26,318 bases of DNA from a virus (IMGVR_UViG_3300025168_000568:1-26318); one strand, 5' to 3'; shown: positions 1-8,960, numbered from the stretch's first letter. The notes: a model not told the origin generated them from the sequence alone. Program-made: numbers and translations.

Positions 1-3000
1 ATTTACCTTGATCAATATACTCGATTTCTTTCAACTCTAACTCAGTCATCTCTCTTTCTTTAGCGCCTTCTAAGCCTTTTTTAACAACTTCCCCTGTTAG
101 TTCTGACTTAGCGTCATATCTTGATGCTACTTCAAATAAACGTCCACCTACAATTTTCTTTTCAGCAGCCGATAAATTAGATTTTTCTAACGCTTCAGCT
201 ATTATAATTGGACTAATTACTTTTGAATCTAATAAGAACTTTTCTATATTGTTGATTTCATTTGAGAATTTAACCTGAGCCTCACTAGTATTTAAAATAG
301 AAGCCATAGCTTCATTCTTACCAGATCTAATTTGGTTCATGACAGTTTGAACACCAACTTTTTTACCTAGTTCATGATCACCATTTTTAACTTTATTGAC
401 AATTTCTTGTCTTATCTCTTGGTTCGTGATAGTACGTAGTATCTGCCCTTCTAGCAAACCCATTTTTCTAATTGCAGCTCTTATTTCTAGAACTTCCGCT
501 GGTGACTTGCCTTTAACATCTAAGCCAGATAAATCTAAAGTTCCATCTTCATTACGTTTTATTCTATACTCAGCTAAAAACTTTGCTTCTTTAACAGTTT
601 TTAATTCTCTAAGGGTGTTACCAACACCTTCTACGTTACCCTGCTCTATATTTATTCTTTTAGATTCTGCAACACTTTTGTAATGAGATTCTAATAACAC
701 TGTTTCAACAATACCTGCTTCACCTGTTATTGTGTTAAGGTTTTTAGGAAGTATTTCCAATATTTCAACCCACTTTTCTGCTATGTATTTTGCTTTTTCT
801 ATTTTGTTTTTACCAAATAAATCTTTACCACTACCTTTAGGAGCTAAGTTAGTTAGGTTATTATAAGTTAAATCTCCAGTCAGAATCTCCTTACCATCAA
901 CCATAACACCCTTACTAGTTACGTTGCTTCTAATGTCGGTTAGTATACCTTCCATTGCAGGGTTTTTATCTAACTTCAGTAAATCCTTAGCGAGTTTACC
1001 TTCACCAATAGAATAGTTTTCACCTTTAACATACGACGCTCCACCTTCCGGCGTGTTTAAATCCGACATGTTTTCTAAAACCTCAGTACCAGTAAAGGTA
1101 ATATCTTCTTTACCACCACCTAAACGAGATTCTTTCATCGCGACATCCACGACATTACCATACCTCAATGGTTTAGCTCGTTCTGACAAAGGAACATCAA
1201 ATTTATAACCCTTACCATATAAAGTATTTCTTAAGTAAATACCAAAGTTATCGTTTTTAGCAGGATCATAACTTCTATATATTTTAGAAACCTCTAACCT
1301 TACCGCACTCATGTATGCGTCTCTACTAATTTCACCACCAGCTTCAAAAGAATCTCTAACAAATTCATTTACAACTCTTTCGTTGTTTTTATAAAGTTCG
1401 TTACCAGCTCTTTGAAACACCTGATCTTTGCCCGCTGGCAATTTGTTTTCTAAAATCTCTTGCTTTAACTTTTCTATCTCAGCTGATCCATTTGGGAATT
1501 TTTTTTCTAGCTCAGCTAGTTTTTGCTTTTTTAAATACGTAACGCCACCAGGTTCTAGTTGAGCTTGTTTTTCTGCAGCTAACTCTTTATATGGACCTAT
1601 GAACGTTTCGTTAGTCTTATTGTTATCAATGTTACCTTTGTTTGTTGCTATCTGCTCATTTATACCACCTTTTCTCGTAAGTTTAATAGAGTTTTCTTTC
1701 ATTAAATCCGCATAACCTTCTGGTTTTTCAGTAGCTAATCTTTTGTTCTCTGTTATTATGTTTTCTTTTTGAGTTTCTAAAGTTAACTTTTCTTGGTTTA
1801 AATCTTTAGAGGCTTTAGTGGTACTATCAACATTCTTGTTGTTTTCAACTATCGTTTCAAGTCTAAAATAATCAGCATTAACAAGGTCACTTATTTTTTT
1901 GTTTGATGGTTTCCTCGCAAAATCAGCTAATAAATCAATATTATCCTGAGCTGTTTTTAGTTTAGGAGAATGACCGTATTCACCAAGCATATCTGTTAAG
2001 TAATTTCTTATTCCCACAAACATCTTAGGCGCTTTATAATTATCGTACGCCTGTTTGTTAGAAAGTATTTCAACAGTATAAGCCATAAACTCTTCTAACG
2101 TTACGTTTTCCTTGTAAACACCCTCTATAGCCTTAGCTAATGGAGTACCATCTGCAACTTGTAATTCAGGTAGAATTTCTGAAATATCACTTTTCATTTT
2201 TTCTAAAAACACCTGTTTAGCCTTTGGTCTATGTTTAAAGTGAGCAGCCAATAAAGCGTGAGTTATCTCGTGGTTAAACTTTTCGTTACCAACTTTAAAT
2301 GAACTTTTCCTTACTAATATAGTGTTTGTTACAGGATCATACTGCGCTATGTTTTTAGAATTAGCGTAGTCAGCAGGGTTTTCACTAAACTTAACTTCAA
2401 TGTTTTTAAAATCTTTACCAAACTCTTGTCTTAAAGATTCATTAATTGGGTCAAGTTTTATTCTTTTAAGATTCTTTTCAAAATTAGGATTTGTAACGTT
2501 TAACTCATGGTGCATTACATCAACCATGTATGATTTATGTAATAAGTTTTTGTAATCTAAGTTTTGCTCAAATTTTTTAAGTTCTTTCCCTTTTAAATAT
2601 TTTTCAGGATTATTTAGCATTTCCGGAGTGATTGACAGTGGTACTTCTGAAGTTGATCCTATTGCTTTTCTAAGAGCATTTATATTTTGCCTCTCCAACT
2701 CTTCGCCTAAATTCTTTTTTGATCTAGTAGTTTTAAGATCCACTCCTTTAACGTGAGAAAAACCAGTGATACCAAAGACTATCATGTCTACTAGCATTTT
2801 CTTCCTCCAATCATCGTCGTCTGGACCATCTATGCTACCATACATGTCATTAAACTGTGTAGCAAAATCCTCATCGTTCATAAAACTGTTATATGCTTCT
2901 TCAGCGATATGAGCCATTTGAGCAGAAGAACCACCTACAACACCACCTTTAACAACTTTGTGCCATAGAGGGTTTAAAAACGCAAACTTATTATTAAAAG

Positions 3001-5398
3001 GCGATATGTTAGAAGTTAACTGACCAATAGTGTAAAAAGTAGCACCACCACCAACAGGCATGTCAAAAGCAATCTGCATCTTAGCCTCTTCAAGTGCTAA
3101 GTTAAAACCTTGATACGTTAATTTTTGAAACTTATTACCTGTTCTAAACATTTGGTAAACTCTACCTATTTGACCATAACCTAAAACACCACCTGTAGCA
3201 ATGTTAATACCAGCCATTTCAATCAACATAGGTGTAAACATACCAACGCCTTCACCTATTTCTTCTGAAAAAGTTCTAGTTAAAGCTTCTATTTGGTCGT
3301 CAGTTAAGTTTATCATTTCAAATTTAGCACCAGTAATCGGGTCTACTCCACCAGCAAACTCAGCATTGTAATTTGCCACTGTACTTTGTATATGATCTTT
3401 TAGTGCCCTGTCTCCAAGATCACCAGAAAACATTTTTTCAGAATCAAGTGCCCTTTGTTGTAACCAGTCACTCATAATAGACTGTTTAGCCGCTCTAAAG
3501 AAAGAAGCTATACCACCTTCTTTATCCATGTACTTAGGATTTGTGTTTACATATATAAGTTCATATAATGCTCTTCGTTCTCCTTCGTTGTTATCTATAG
3601 TAAGTTCGTACTGCGTTAGTAAATCTAAGTCTTTATCGCTTATAACCCCTTTCATTAAATCAAAAACGCCAGTAAAATCTTTTGCATCTAATCCAGCTTC
3701 AAATATATCTGAAACAGATATTTCTATTGACTTACCATCTTTTGAGTAGTTGTCTTTAATAAAACCAGATCCATCTGTAAACGCTTTTATTAAATCATAA
3801 TACTCTGATTTTTGATAATCACTTAGCTTTAAATTATTAATATCGTTAAACTTCTCTCTGTCTAGTTTTATTATTAACTCATCACCTTCTTTTTTTAGCT
3901 CTTGATTTCTAACTGTTTTTGTTTCGTAATACTTTGTTAAAGCATCTCTTGGTGATAAATTAGGGTATGCGGTTGTAATTGCATCTAAACTAAAGTCAAT
4001 AGAGTTTAAAGCATTTCTACCAGCTTTTACAGCGTTTTCAGCCCTATAGTCAGTCATACCTGTTTCTGGATCAAAGAAAAAGTTTTTTAAACTTTCATCA
4101 ATCAAAGATGTCTCTTGACCTAGCATAACTTTTCCTACGGCATTAGACTCTATACTTTTTAATATTTTATCAATCTGCAATTGTGCACTATCTTTAGCTG
4201 TGGTATCACCACTATTAATAGCGCTTTTACGAGCTTTGTACTGTTCAAACAATTGATCGTTTAACAGCTTTTTGTTTCGCTTTTGCTCGCTCATCGAGTT
4301 AAAAATAACATTGTTTTGCTCGTTTATAAATCTAGTGTTTAATTCAACTGAACTTAGCGATTTTCTATTGTTAACTGTTTGTTGTTTTACAGCTAGCTTC
4401 TGCAATGTCTTTGTAAAAAGTCCTTTTTTATCACCACCAATAATCTTAGAAAACTCTTTATAAGATATATTGAGTTTACCAGTAGGATCTTGGGCTCTAA
4501 ATTTAATTGCAGCTTGTTCGTATATAGCTCTTTTAACTTCTTCTTTAGTTTGTTCGGGTACGTTTTGTAAATTAAAAGAGTTGTATTGACTTTCTAAACC
4601 AGGATAGTTTATATTTAAACCATCTTCTGACACCGACGTAAAAGCGGCGTTAGTTTCGTCTTCTATAAGTTTTGTTAATGAAAGAACTTGATCTTTTGTA
4701 GCAGAATACGTAACGGGCTCTTCACCGGAGTTAATATCATAATCTTGTTGTATATCTATATCATATAAACCTTTTCTAGGACCTTCTGTATTAGCTATCA
4801 AGGTGCCAGATGTTTTACTATATATATCAGCCTCTTCTTGATCGACCTCTGTATTTATAAAGTCCATAAAAGCGCCGTACGCTGCTTCAGGGCTTTCAAC
4901 AGGGTATGTAAAACCTAAGTTACCCTCTATGTTTTCCTGCGAGTACAAAGGTATACTTGTTTCAACCCCATTTGACAAAGTAATATTCACTTCGTCTCGC
5001 GCTAAGCCAGATGGCGTTGCTGTTACGTTTAACCCTGATTTGTTTATTAAATCTGAAACTTGAGTTTCAACATCCTCTCCTTTATCATTTCTTTCGTATA
5101 AACTAAAGGCTTCTAAAGAAATCTTAGGAGCCTCATAATCATCTATAGGTAAATCCAAAAAACCACTGTCCGATGTTAATACCGTATCTTCTAATACAGT
5201 TTGAGGCCCTGCAGTCACATCGGGTGTCTGAGAGCCTTTTGTCTTTTCCACATCACTTACCACTGAAGATTGAGCTTGATGAGTTTTAACAACGCTATCA
5301 AAGTCAGCGTCATTATAAATTTCTGGTCGCCCTGCGTTTATTGCATCGGCATTCTCTTGTTTCATGCCTTCAATAATTGCTTTTAACTTTTCTTCCAT
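1..5398 (-). CDS. Giant multidomain virion-associated protein with zincin-like HExxH motif (3' end outside window)
   Basis: The ATG at 5398 (MEEKLKAIIEGMKQENADAI) opens a frame that I read through to base 1 without a stop: at least 1799 codons, with the C-terminus off the window. The N-terminal about 700 residues are charged and helical. From about 710 to 835 there are Gly-rich hydrophobic segments (GEGVGMFTPMLIEMAGINIA, TGGVLGYGQIGR, MPVGGGATFYTIG, KVVKGGVVGGSSAQMAH), suggestive of a membrane-active region. At 1038-1060 NEKFNHEITHALLAAH contains HEITH (1043-1047), and LEEFMAYTVE (E1102/E1103) could supply the third zinc ligand. Coiled segments follow (about 1193-1325). Residues 1376-1391 (SYDPAKNDNFGIYLRN) recall sigma region 2. 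It is the last of three probable ejected proteins. The alternative is a non-packaged polyvalent accessory protein. Confidence 0.72.
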   Translation of the reverse strand, partial: MEEKLKAIIEGMKQENADAINAGRPEIYNDADFDSVVKTHQAQSSVVSDVEKTKGSQTPDVTAGPQTVLEDTVLTSDSGFLDLPIDDYEAPKISLEAFSLYERNDKGEDVETQVSDLINKSGLNVTATPSGLARDEVNITLSNGVETSIPLYSQENIEGNLGFTYPVESPEAAYGAFMDFINTEVDQEEADIYSKTSGTLIANTEGPRKGLYDIDIQQDYDINSGEEPVTYSATKDQVLSLTKLIEDETNAAFTSVSEDGLNINYPGLESQYNSFNLQNVPEQTKEEVKRAIYEQAAIKFRAQDPTGKLNISYKEFSKIIGGDKKGLFTKTLQKLAVKQQTVNNRKSLSSVELNTRFINEQNNVIFNSMSEQKRNKKLLNDQLFEQYKARKSAINSGDTTAKDSAQLQIDKILKSIESNAVGKVMLGQETSLIDESLKNFFFDPETGMTDYRAENAVKAGRNALNSIDFSLDAITTAYPNLSPRDALTKYYETKTVRNQELKKEGDELIIKLDREKFNDINNLKLSDYQKSEYYDLIKAFTDGSGFIKDNYSKDGKSIEISVSDIFEAGLDAKDFTGVFDLMKGVISDKDLDLLTQYELTIDNNEGERRALYELIYVNTNPKYMDKEGGIASFFRAAKQSIMSDWLQQRALDSEKMFSGDLGDRALKDHIQSTVANYNAEFAGGVDPITGAKFEMINLTDDQIEALTRTFSEEIGEGVGMFTPMLIEMAGINIATGGVLGYGQIGRVYQMFRTGNKFQKLTYQGFNLALEEAKMQIAFDMPVGGGATFYTIGQLTSNISPFNNKFAFLNPLWHKVVKGGVVGGSSAQMAHIAEEAYNSFMNDEDFATQFNDMYGSIDGPDDDDWRKKMLVDMIVFGITGFSHVKGVDLKTTRSKKNLGEELERQNINALRKAIGSTSEVPLSITPEMLNNPEKYLKGKELKKFEQNLDYKNLLHKSYMVDVMHHELNVTNPNFEKNLKRIKLDPINESLRQEFGKDFKNIEVKFSENPADYANSKNIAQYDPVTNTILVRKSSFKVGNEKFNHEITHALLAAHFKHRPKAKQVFLEKMKSDISEILPELQVADGTPLAKAIEGVYKENVTLEEFMAYTVEILSNKQAYDNYKAPKMFVGIRNYLTDMLGEYGHSPKLKTAQDNIDLLADFARKPSNKKISDLVNADYFRLETIVENNKNVDSTTKASKDLNQEKLTLETQKENIITENKRLATEKPEGYADLMKENSIKLTRKGGINEQIATNKGNIDNNKTNETFIGPYKELAAEKQAQLEPGGVTYLKKQKLAELEKKFPNGSAEIEKLKQEILENKLPAGKDQVFQRAGNELYKNNERVVNEFVRDSFEAGGEISRDAYMSAVRLEVSKIYRSYDPAKNDNFGIYLRNTLYGKGYKFDVPLSERAKPLRYGNVVDVAMKESRLGGGKEDITFTGTEVLENMSDLNTPEGGASYVKGENYSIGEGKLAKDLLKLDKNPAMEGILTDIRSNVTSKGVMVDGKEILTGDLTYNNLTNLAPKGSGKDLFGKNKIEKAKYIAEKWVEILEILPKNLNTITGEAGIVETVLLESHYKSVAESKRINIEQGNVEGVGNTLRELKTVKEAKFLAEYRIKRNEDGTLDLSGLDVKGKSPAEVLEIRAAIRKMGLLEGQILRTITNQEIRQEIVNKVKNGDHELGKKVGVQTVMNQIRSGKNEAMASILNTSEAQVKFSNEINNIEKFLLDSKVISPIIIAEALEKSNLSAAEKKIVGGRLFEVASRYDAKSELTGEVVKKGLEGAKEREMTELELKEIEYIDQGK

Positions 5399-5400
5399 AT

Positions 5401-7275
5401 TTAACTAAATTTTTTAATTATTTGTTCGGCTGTTAGCTTAGAATTACTATTTGCTTTTGAGTGTAGTCTGTGTTGTGCTCTTAACTTTTGTAAAGCATAA
5501 TTTTTTACTAAAGGCGCTAAATCGTTTTTGCTATAATTAGGACTATCAATATGTGCAAAATCAGTGTTTGCCTTTGGATACTGCTCCGCAAAGTCATTTA
5601 AAAACTGATATAAAGGACTTTCTTCATCATGTATTGAAGATAATATATCTTGTTCTGTTTTAATAGCGTTATTTATTAAAACCATAGAGCCTTCTTCATC
5701 AAAAGGAACTCCAGCCTCAGCACTGTTTTTCATGTGAGTTAATCCTTTAGCCACAGCGTCAAAAGATTGAAAAGCTTTAGGAAACACATCTTGTTTTAAA
5801 GAAGTTAAATTATAAGTTCCTTTAGTATCTCGAAACTTAATAGCTAGTTCGTTATTATTATCAACAATCATTGTTGTCAATGGTTTTCCTTGCTCATCAG
5901 TTTTTTTAGTAATAAGAACATCTCTTAAGTATCTACTAGCAACAGAAGAACCATTAGATTCAGTTTCTTCAGATATAGAATTAATTTCTTCTTCTATATA
6001 AGGTCCAATTTTATTTAAATTAGTAGCAAGTAATTTAGCGTTGTTTATAATGTTAAGACCTGCTTTTTCTCCTCCTTTCTCTTGTAGCACTCTGTTTAAC
6101 TCTTCTTTTTGCTGTTCCATAAATTCTTGAATAGCGTCAGTAGCCGAAGCCCCTAAGAGTTGTGGTGGTAGCTCATCTCCTATAAACTGAACAGTATCAA
6201 TCCAGTTTTTTATATCTGCACTTCCTTCTCTTTGCATTAAATCAAAAGCGTCACCTTCAATCACAACCTCTGGTAGCTCTGCGCTTGGCATCTTTTCTTG
6301 CTTTGAAGAGTTGTTTATTTCTTCTGCTTCAGTAGCGTTTCCATTAAATTCTTCTAGTTGATACATTGGAGTATCAGAAGGTAATCTTTCTTTATATGAA
6401 TAAGGACTATTTCCTTTTATATTTGCTCTTTTTGATTTTAATTTTAAAACAGACTCTCTAGCTGTGGCTGGTGTTCTTGAATAAAAATCACCATACCTAA
6501 CATTAACTTTATCTCCTCCGCCTCTACCGCCTTGATTGATTAAATCGTTATCTTTAATCATTTGTTGAGCTTCGTCATTTGTCATTATCTTAACCGTACC
6601 ATCAGGTTTTTTTACTCTAACCATATTCTGAATACGCTCTCCTGCTTTATTACTTTGTATTGTCTGTAAAGTGTCTTTATATTCGTCACTTTCTGGATCA
6701 AAGTTATCGCTTTTTTCTAATTTTCGTTTTTTTCTGTTTGCCTCATTAAAACGCCCTTTCATTTCTTTTTGAGTATCTTCATCGTATTGTTTTTTCTTTT
6801 TTCTTCCAAACAATCCAAAGGCGTTTGCTAACTTTCTTTTTTCTTTTGCAACTTGAATCTCATATTTTTTAACTTCTTCTTTATTACCTTCTTTTTTTGC
6901 TTTCTCTAATTTTGCTTCAGTAGCTTGTATTGGTTTTAAATCGTCTTCGTTATAACCTGGTTGCATTTGATCTTCTAAACCTATCATGTCTATTTTAGAT
7001 GCAGTCAATTTTTTTTCACCGTTGTAATAGTTATTAGTAATAGTATCACCAGTACTTTTCTCTTTGTTTTCTTCTTCTTTGTTTCCTAAATATTGTTTTT
7101 CAAAAGCCGCCATTATAGGTCTGGTCATTAAATCACCTCTCCAATCACCGCCAGAAAGAGATGATTCTCCTCCTAGTTGGTAGTTTGATCCAGCCGCACC
7201 ACGGACTAAAGTTTGATTTATTCCTAATGGGCTTTTAATAGCTTTTTTCTTATTTTTTTTAGATTTTTTTGCCAT
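5401..7275 (-). CDS. Basic, low-complexity protein, probable packaged (cargo/ejection) protein
   Basis: I do not recognise a named family for this 624-residue protein. It starts with a very basic tail, MAKKSKKNKKKAIKSPLGIN, which could bind DNA or act as a packaging tag. A charged, mostly helical region follows (about 65-220) with clusters such as GRKKKKQ (157-163) and RKKRKLEK. A Gly/Arg linker (NQGGRGGGDK, about 247-256) and a Glu/Asn-rich spacer come next. From about residue 334 (LPEVVIEGD) the C-terminal half is helical (ELNRVLQEKGGEKAGLNIIN, FPKAFQSFDAVAKGLTHMKN), with no catalytic motif or membrane segment. It lies between the ejection-like protein and the giant protein, with only 2 bases before the latter. 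Together they look like an internal-protein cluster. Confidence 0.5.
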   Translation of the reverse strand: MAKKSKKNKKKAIKSPLGINQTLVRGAAGSNYQLGGESSLSGGDWRGDLMTRPIMAAFEKQYLGNKEEENKEKSTGDTITNNYYNGEKKLTASKIDMIGLEDQMQPGYNEDDLKPIQATEAKLEKAKKEGNKEEVKKYEIQVAKEKRKLANAFGLFGRKKKKQYDEDTQKEMKGRFNEANRKKRKLEKSDNFDPESDEYKDTLQTIQSNKAGERIQNMVRVKKPDGTVKIMTNDEAQQMIKDNDLINQGGRGGGDKVNVRYGDFYSRTPATARESVLKLKSKRANIKGNSPYSYKERLPSDTPMYQLEEFNGNATEAEEINNSSKQEKMPSAELPEVVIEGDAFDLMQREGSADIKNWIDTVQFIGDELPPQLLGASATDAIQEFMEQQKEELNRVLQEKGGEKAGLNIINNAKLLATNLNKIGPYIEEEINSISEETESNGSSVASRYLRDVLITKKTDEQGKPLTTMIVDNNNELAIKFRDTKGTYNLTSLKQDVFPKAFQSFDAVAKGLTHMKNSAEAGVPFDEEGSMVLINNAIKTEQDILSSIHDEESPLYQFLNDFAEQYPKANTDFAHIDSPNYSKNDLAPLVKNYALQKLRAQHRLHSKANSNSKLTAEQIIKKFS

Positions 7276-7304
7276 ATTATATTTGTCTAATTATTGTAGC
7301 TAGT

Positions 7305-7949
7305 TTATACTTTTGGTTTTGGGGCTCCCGAGCCTAGGCCCGCCGCGCCTCCTTGACCAAGCACTCCTATTGCAACAGATCCTATATCACCAATACCAGA
7401 CATAACTTGATCTCTAGCTCTTTGCCTAGCTGCGTCGGCAGCTGCTTTTCTTTGTTGCGCCATACCCATTAAAGTTTCTGTTTTATCTTTTCTTAAATCT
7501 TGACTTCTAGCTTCACCACTTGCTTCTTGCATGTTTAATTTAGATTGCTCTTGCGCCGATAATCTAGTGTTTTGAGCTTCTTGCATACCAATAGTTGCTG
7601 AAGCTTGTTGGGCTTGTTGAGCACCTTGATTAGCCATAGCTTGTGCTAATCCAGCAATACCAGATCCACCAGCAGCTCCTTGCATGTTTTGCATGATGTT
7701 TGCTTGGTTTTGTTTGTTTTGGCTTGCTTGAAACTCTGCTTGCTGAGTATTAACCGTTAGATCTTCCATAGTGTTCTCCATGTCAGCATAAGGATTACTA
7801 GTGTCCATAGCTTCGTAATCAGCTTTTCTTTGTTTTAATTCAGCTGCTGCTTTTCTTTGCTCTCTTTTTCTTTTGCTACTACCCGACAAGGCCATACCTA
7901 TTTTAGAAACAGCTGCGGCTCCAGCTATACTTACTGCTATCCAACTCAT
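7305..7949 (-). CDS. Internal virion / DNA-ejection-like protein (T7 gp14-like)
   Basis: This protein has 214 residues. The N-terminus is a hydrophobic Ala/Gly helix (SWIAVSIAGAAAVSKIGMAL, 2-21) directly followed by a basic patch (SSKRKREQRK). Next come the motif MDTSNPYADMENTMEDLTVN (48-67) and a long Ala/Gln/Met-rich helical region. A Gly-rich hinge, GAAGGSGIAGLAQAMANQGA (91-110), interrupts it. The C-terminus is Gly/Ala-rich with a second hydrophobic stretch (DIGSVAIGVLGQGGAAGLG). This composition and these paired weakly hydrophobic ends are typical of podovirus internal core proteins ejected with the DNA to breach the cell envelope. No signal peptide cleavage is expected. It starts 1 base from the cupin stop and precedes two other likely cargo proteins. 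An alternative is a small structural or chaperone protein. Confidence 0.6.
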   Translation of the reverse strand: MSWIAVSIAGAAAVSKIGMALSGSSKRKREQRKAAAELKQRKADYEAMDTSNPYADMENTMEDLTVNTQQAEFQASQNKQNQANIMQNMQGAAGGSGIAGLAQAMANQGAQQAQQASATIGMQEAQNTRLSAQEQSKLNMQEASGEARSQDLRKDKTETLMGMAQQRKAAADAARQRARDQVMSGIGDIGSVAIGVLGQGGAAGLGSGAPKPKV

Positions 7950-7950
7950 A

Positions 7951-8553
7951 TTATTCTTGTTTTAAATTAATTTTTTTTAATGCTTCTAGAGGATCACTGC
8001 CTAGTGGTAAGTCTTCGTACTTAGTACATATAACCTCTTCTTCAACATCCTCTATAGTAATACTATCAGTAGCATGCACTGTTGTGAATACACATTCTTC
8101 ATGTGTATATATAGCTCTTTTTGTACCTGGTTTTGTTACTCCTTGATAAGGCGCTTTTATAGTTTGTATGCCTTCTTCTGTTAGTATTGACATCTCACCT
8201 TTCATTAAAAAAAAAGGATGTTCTTTTTTATGTATTTTTGTTACAATAAGTTCGTGAGCTGGGTTATATATTTCTCTTATATAACAACCACCTGCAAAAG
8301 TATGTTTAACAGGGTTTTTATTATGTGCCGCTGCTCCTGTTGTTCCTTCTACGCTAGCTATAGCTTGCTCTAACTCATTTATTTTGCTTCTAAATTCTTT
8401 TCTTTTTCTAATTTCTTCTCCAACCTCCCATGCTTCATCAAAATTAAAAGAGTGTTTTAAACCTAACATTTCTGTTACTTCTACAAATTGAGCTTTACTT
8501 TCTTCTTTTGTTAAAGGATTTTTGGCAACTTGTTCTTTTATTTTTTCGTCCAT
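7951..8553 (-). CDS. Cupin-fold phage protein in the tail block
   Basis: This protein has 200 residues. Residues 1-70 are helical and charged (a coiled segment, IRKRKEFRSKINELEQAIAS). Residues about 85-165 look like a single cupin barrel. GGCYIREIYNPAHELIVTKI leads to H108 and H112 in KIHKKEHPFFLMKGE (E120), then SILTEEG. The second half is APYQGVTKPGTKRAIYTHEE with P142, G143 and H151, ending FTTVHAT. This follows the two cupin motifs (His/His/Glu, then PxG...His), so a bound metal is plausible, though the HxxxH spacing differs from the classical HxH. Such cupins occur in phage structural blocks, where they may be structural or carbohydrate-binding instead of enzymatic. The tail (EEEVICTKYEDLPLGSDP) is acidic. 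The ATG lies in an A/T-rich leader. Confidence 0.68.
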   Translation of the reverse strand: MDEKIKEQVAKNPLTKEESKAQFVEVTEMLGLKHSFNFDEAWEVGEEIRKRKEFRSKINELEQAIASVEGTTGAAAHNKNPVKHTFAGGCYIREIYNPAHELIVTKIHKKEHPFFLMKGEMSILTEEGIQTIKAPYQGVTKPGTKRAIYTHEECVFTTVHATDSITIEDVEEEVICTKYEDLPLGSDPLEALKKINLKQE

Positions 8554-8573
8554 TGCAATTTAATTTAATTTTA

Positions 8574-8588
8574 TAACTAATATAGTTA
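8574..8588. repeat. Short A/T-rich inverted repeat in a 48-base gap
   Basis: TAACTA-ATA-TAGTTA is a perfect 6-bp dyad with a 3-base centre between the small virion protein gene and the cupin gene. In the minus-strand RNA one G.U and one U-A pair extend the stem to 8 bp. No U-tract follows and the stem is weak, so it could be a minor operator or simply chance in A/T-rich DNA. The rest of the gap (8554-8601) shows nothing I can name. Confidence 0.3.
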
Positions 8589-8601
8589 CAGTTTTTAGTG
8601 T

Positions 8602-8958
8602 TTATTTACTACTCTCAAATGCTTCCGCGTTAATACCAAATAGCTCAGCTTCTACTCTAGAGTTGTTTCTAAAACACACTTCAGCAAAATAACCAAGTGT
8701 TCCACTAGGATTAGAATATTTATCTTTACTAAATAGTATAAAGCTACTACTAGTTGGCAACGTGGTATTTGTATCATGATCAACGGTCATAGTTAGTCTA
8801 TTAGCAGCAACTGTTAAACAGCTTCCTAACATAACAACATCGGCTTGGGCAGCAGTGCTAAAGCCAGAAACTGTAGTTGGATTACAGTATAAAATAAGAT
8901 CTCCGGCTTGAACAGAAGCTTGTATTTGATTTGCAAAAGTTAATGTTACTGTAGGCAT
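8602..8958 (-). CDS. Small virion protein (tail/decoration), function unknown
   Basis: This 118-residue, beta-rich protein starts 2 bases after the preceding stop. It begins TVTLTFANQIQASVQAGDLI and ends GYFAEVCFRNNSRVEAELFG followed by INAEAFESSK. I recognise this closing pattern (aligned 'AEV.F.NNS...AELF..... SSK') from small structural proteins of many marine myo- and podophages, where it is found beside tail genes. No catalytic motif, signal or membrane segment is present. It is encoded between the Ig-like surface protein and the cupin, so a role in tail decoration or as a capping subunit is plausible. The exact function is not known to me. Confidence 0.6.
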   Translation of the reverse strand: MPTVTLTFANQIQASVQAGDLILYCNPTTVSGFSTAAQADVVMLGSCLTVAANRLTMTVDHDTNTTLPTSSSFILFSKDKYSNPSGTLGYFAEVCFRNNSRVEAELFGINAEAFESSK

Positions 8959-8960
8959 TT

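Noticed and set aside
396-4463. Three plus-strand open frames of 63-95 codons (396-683, 3528-3749, 4272-4463)
   Set aside because: They lie antisense within the giant protein gene, have Ser/Leu/Phe-rich shadow composition and no supporting leader; the minus-strand frame is continuous and protein-like.
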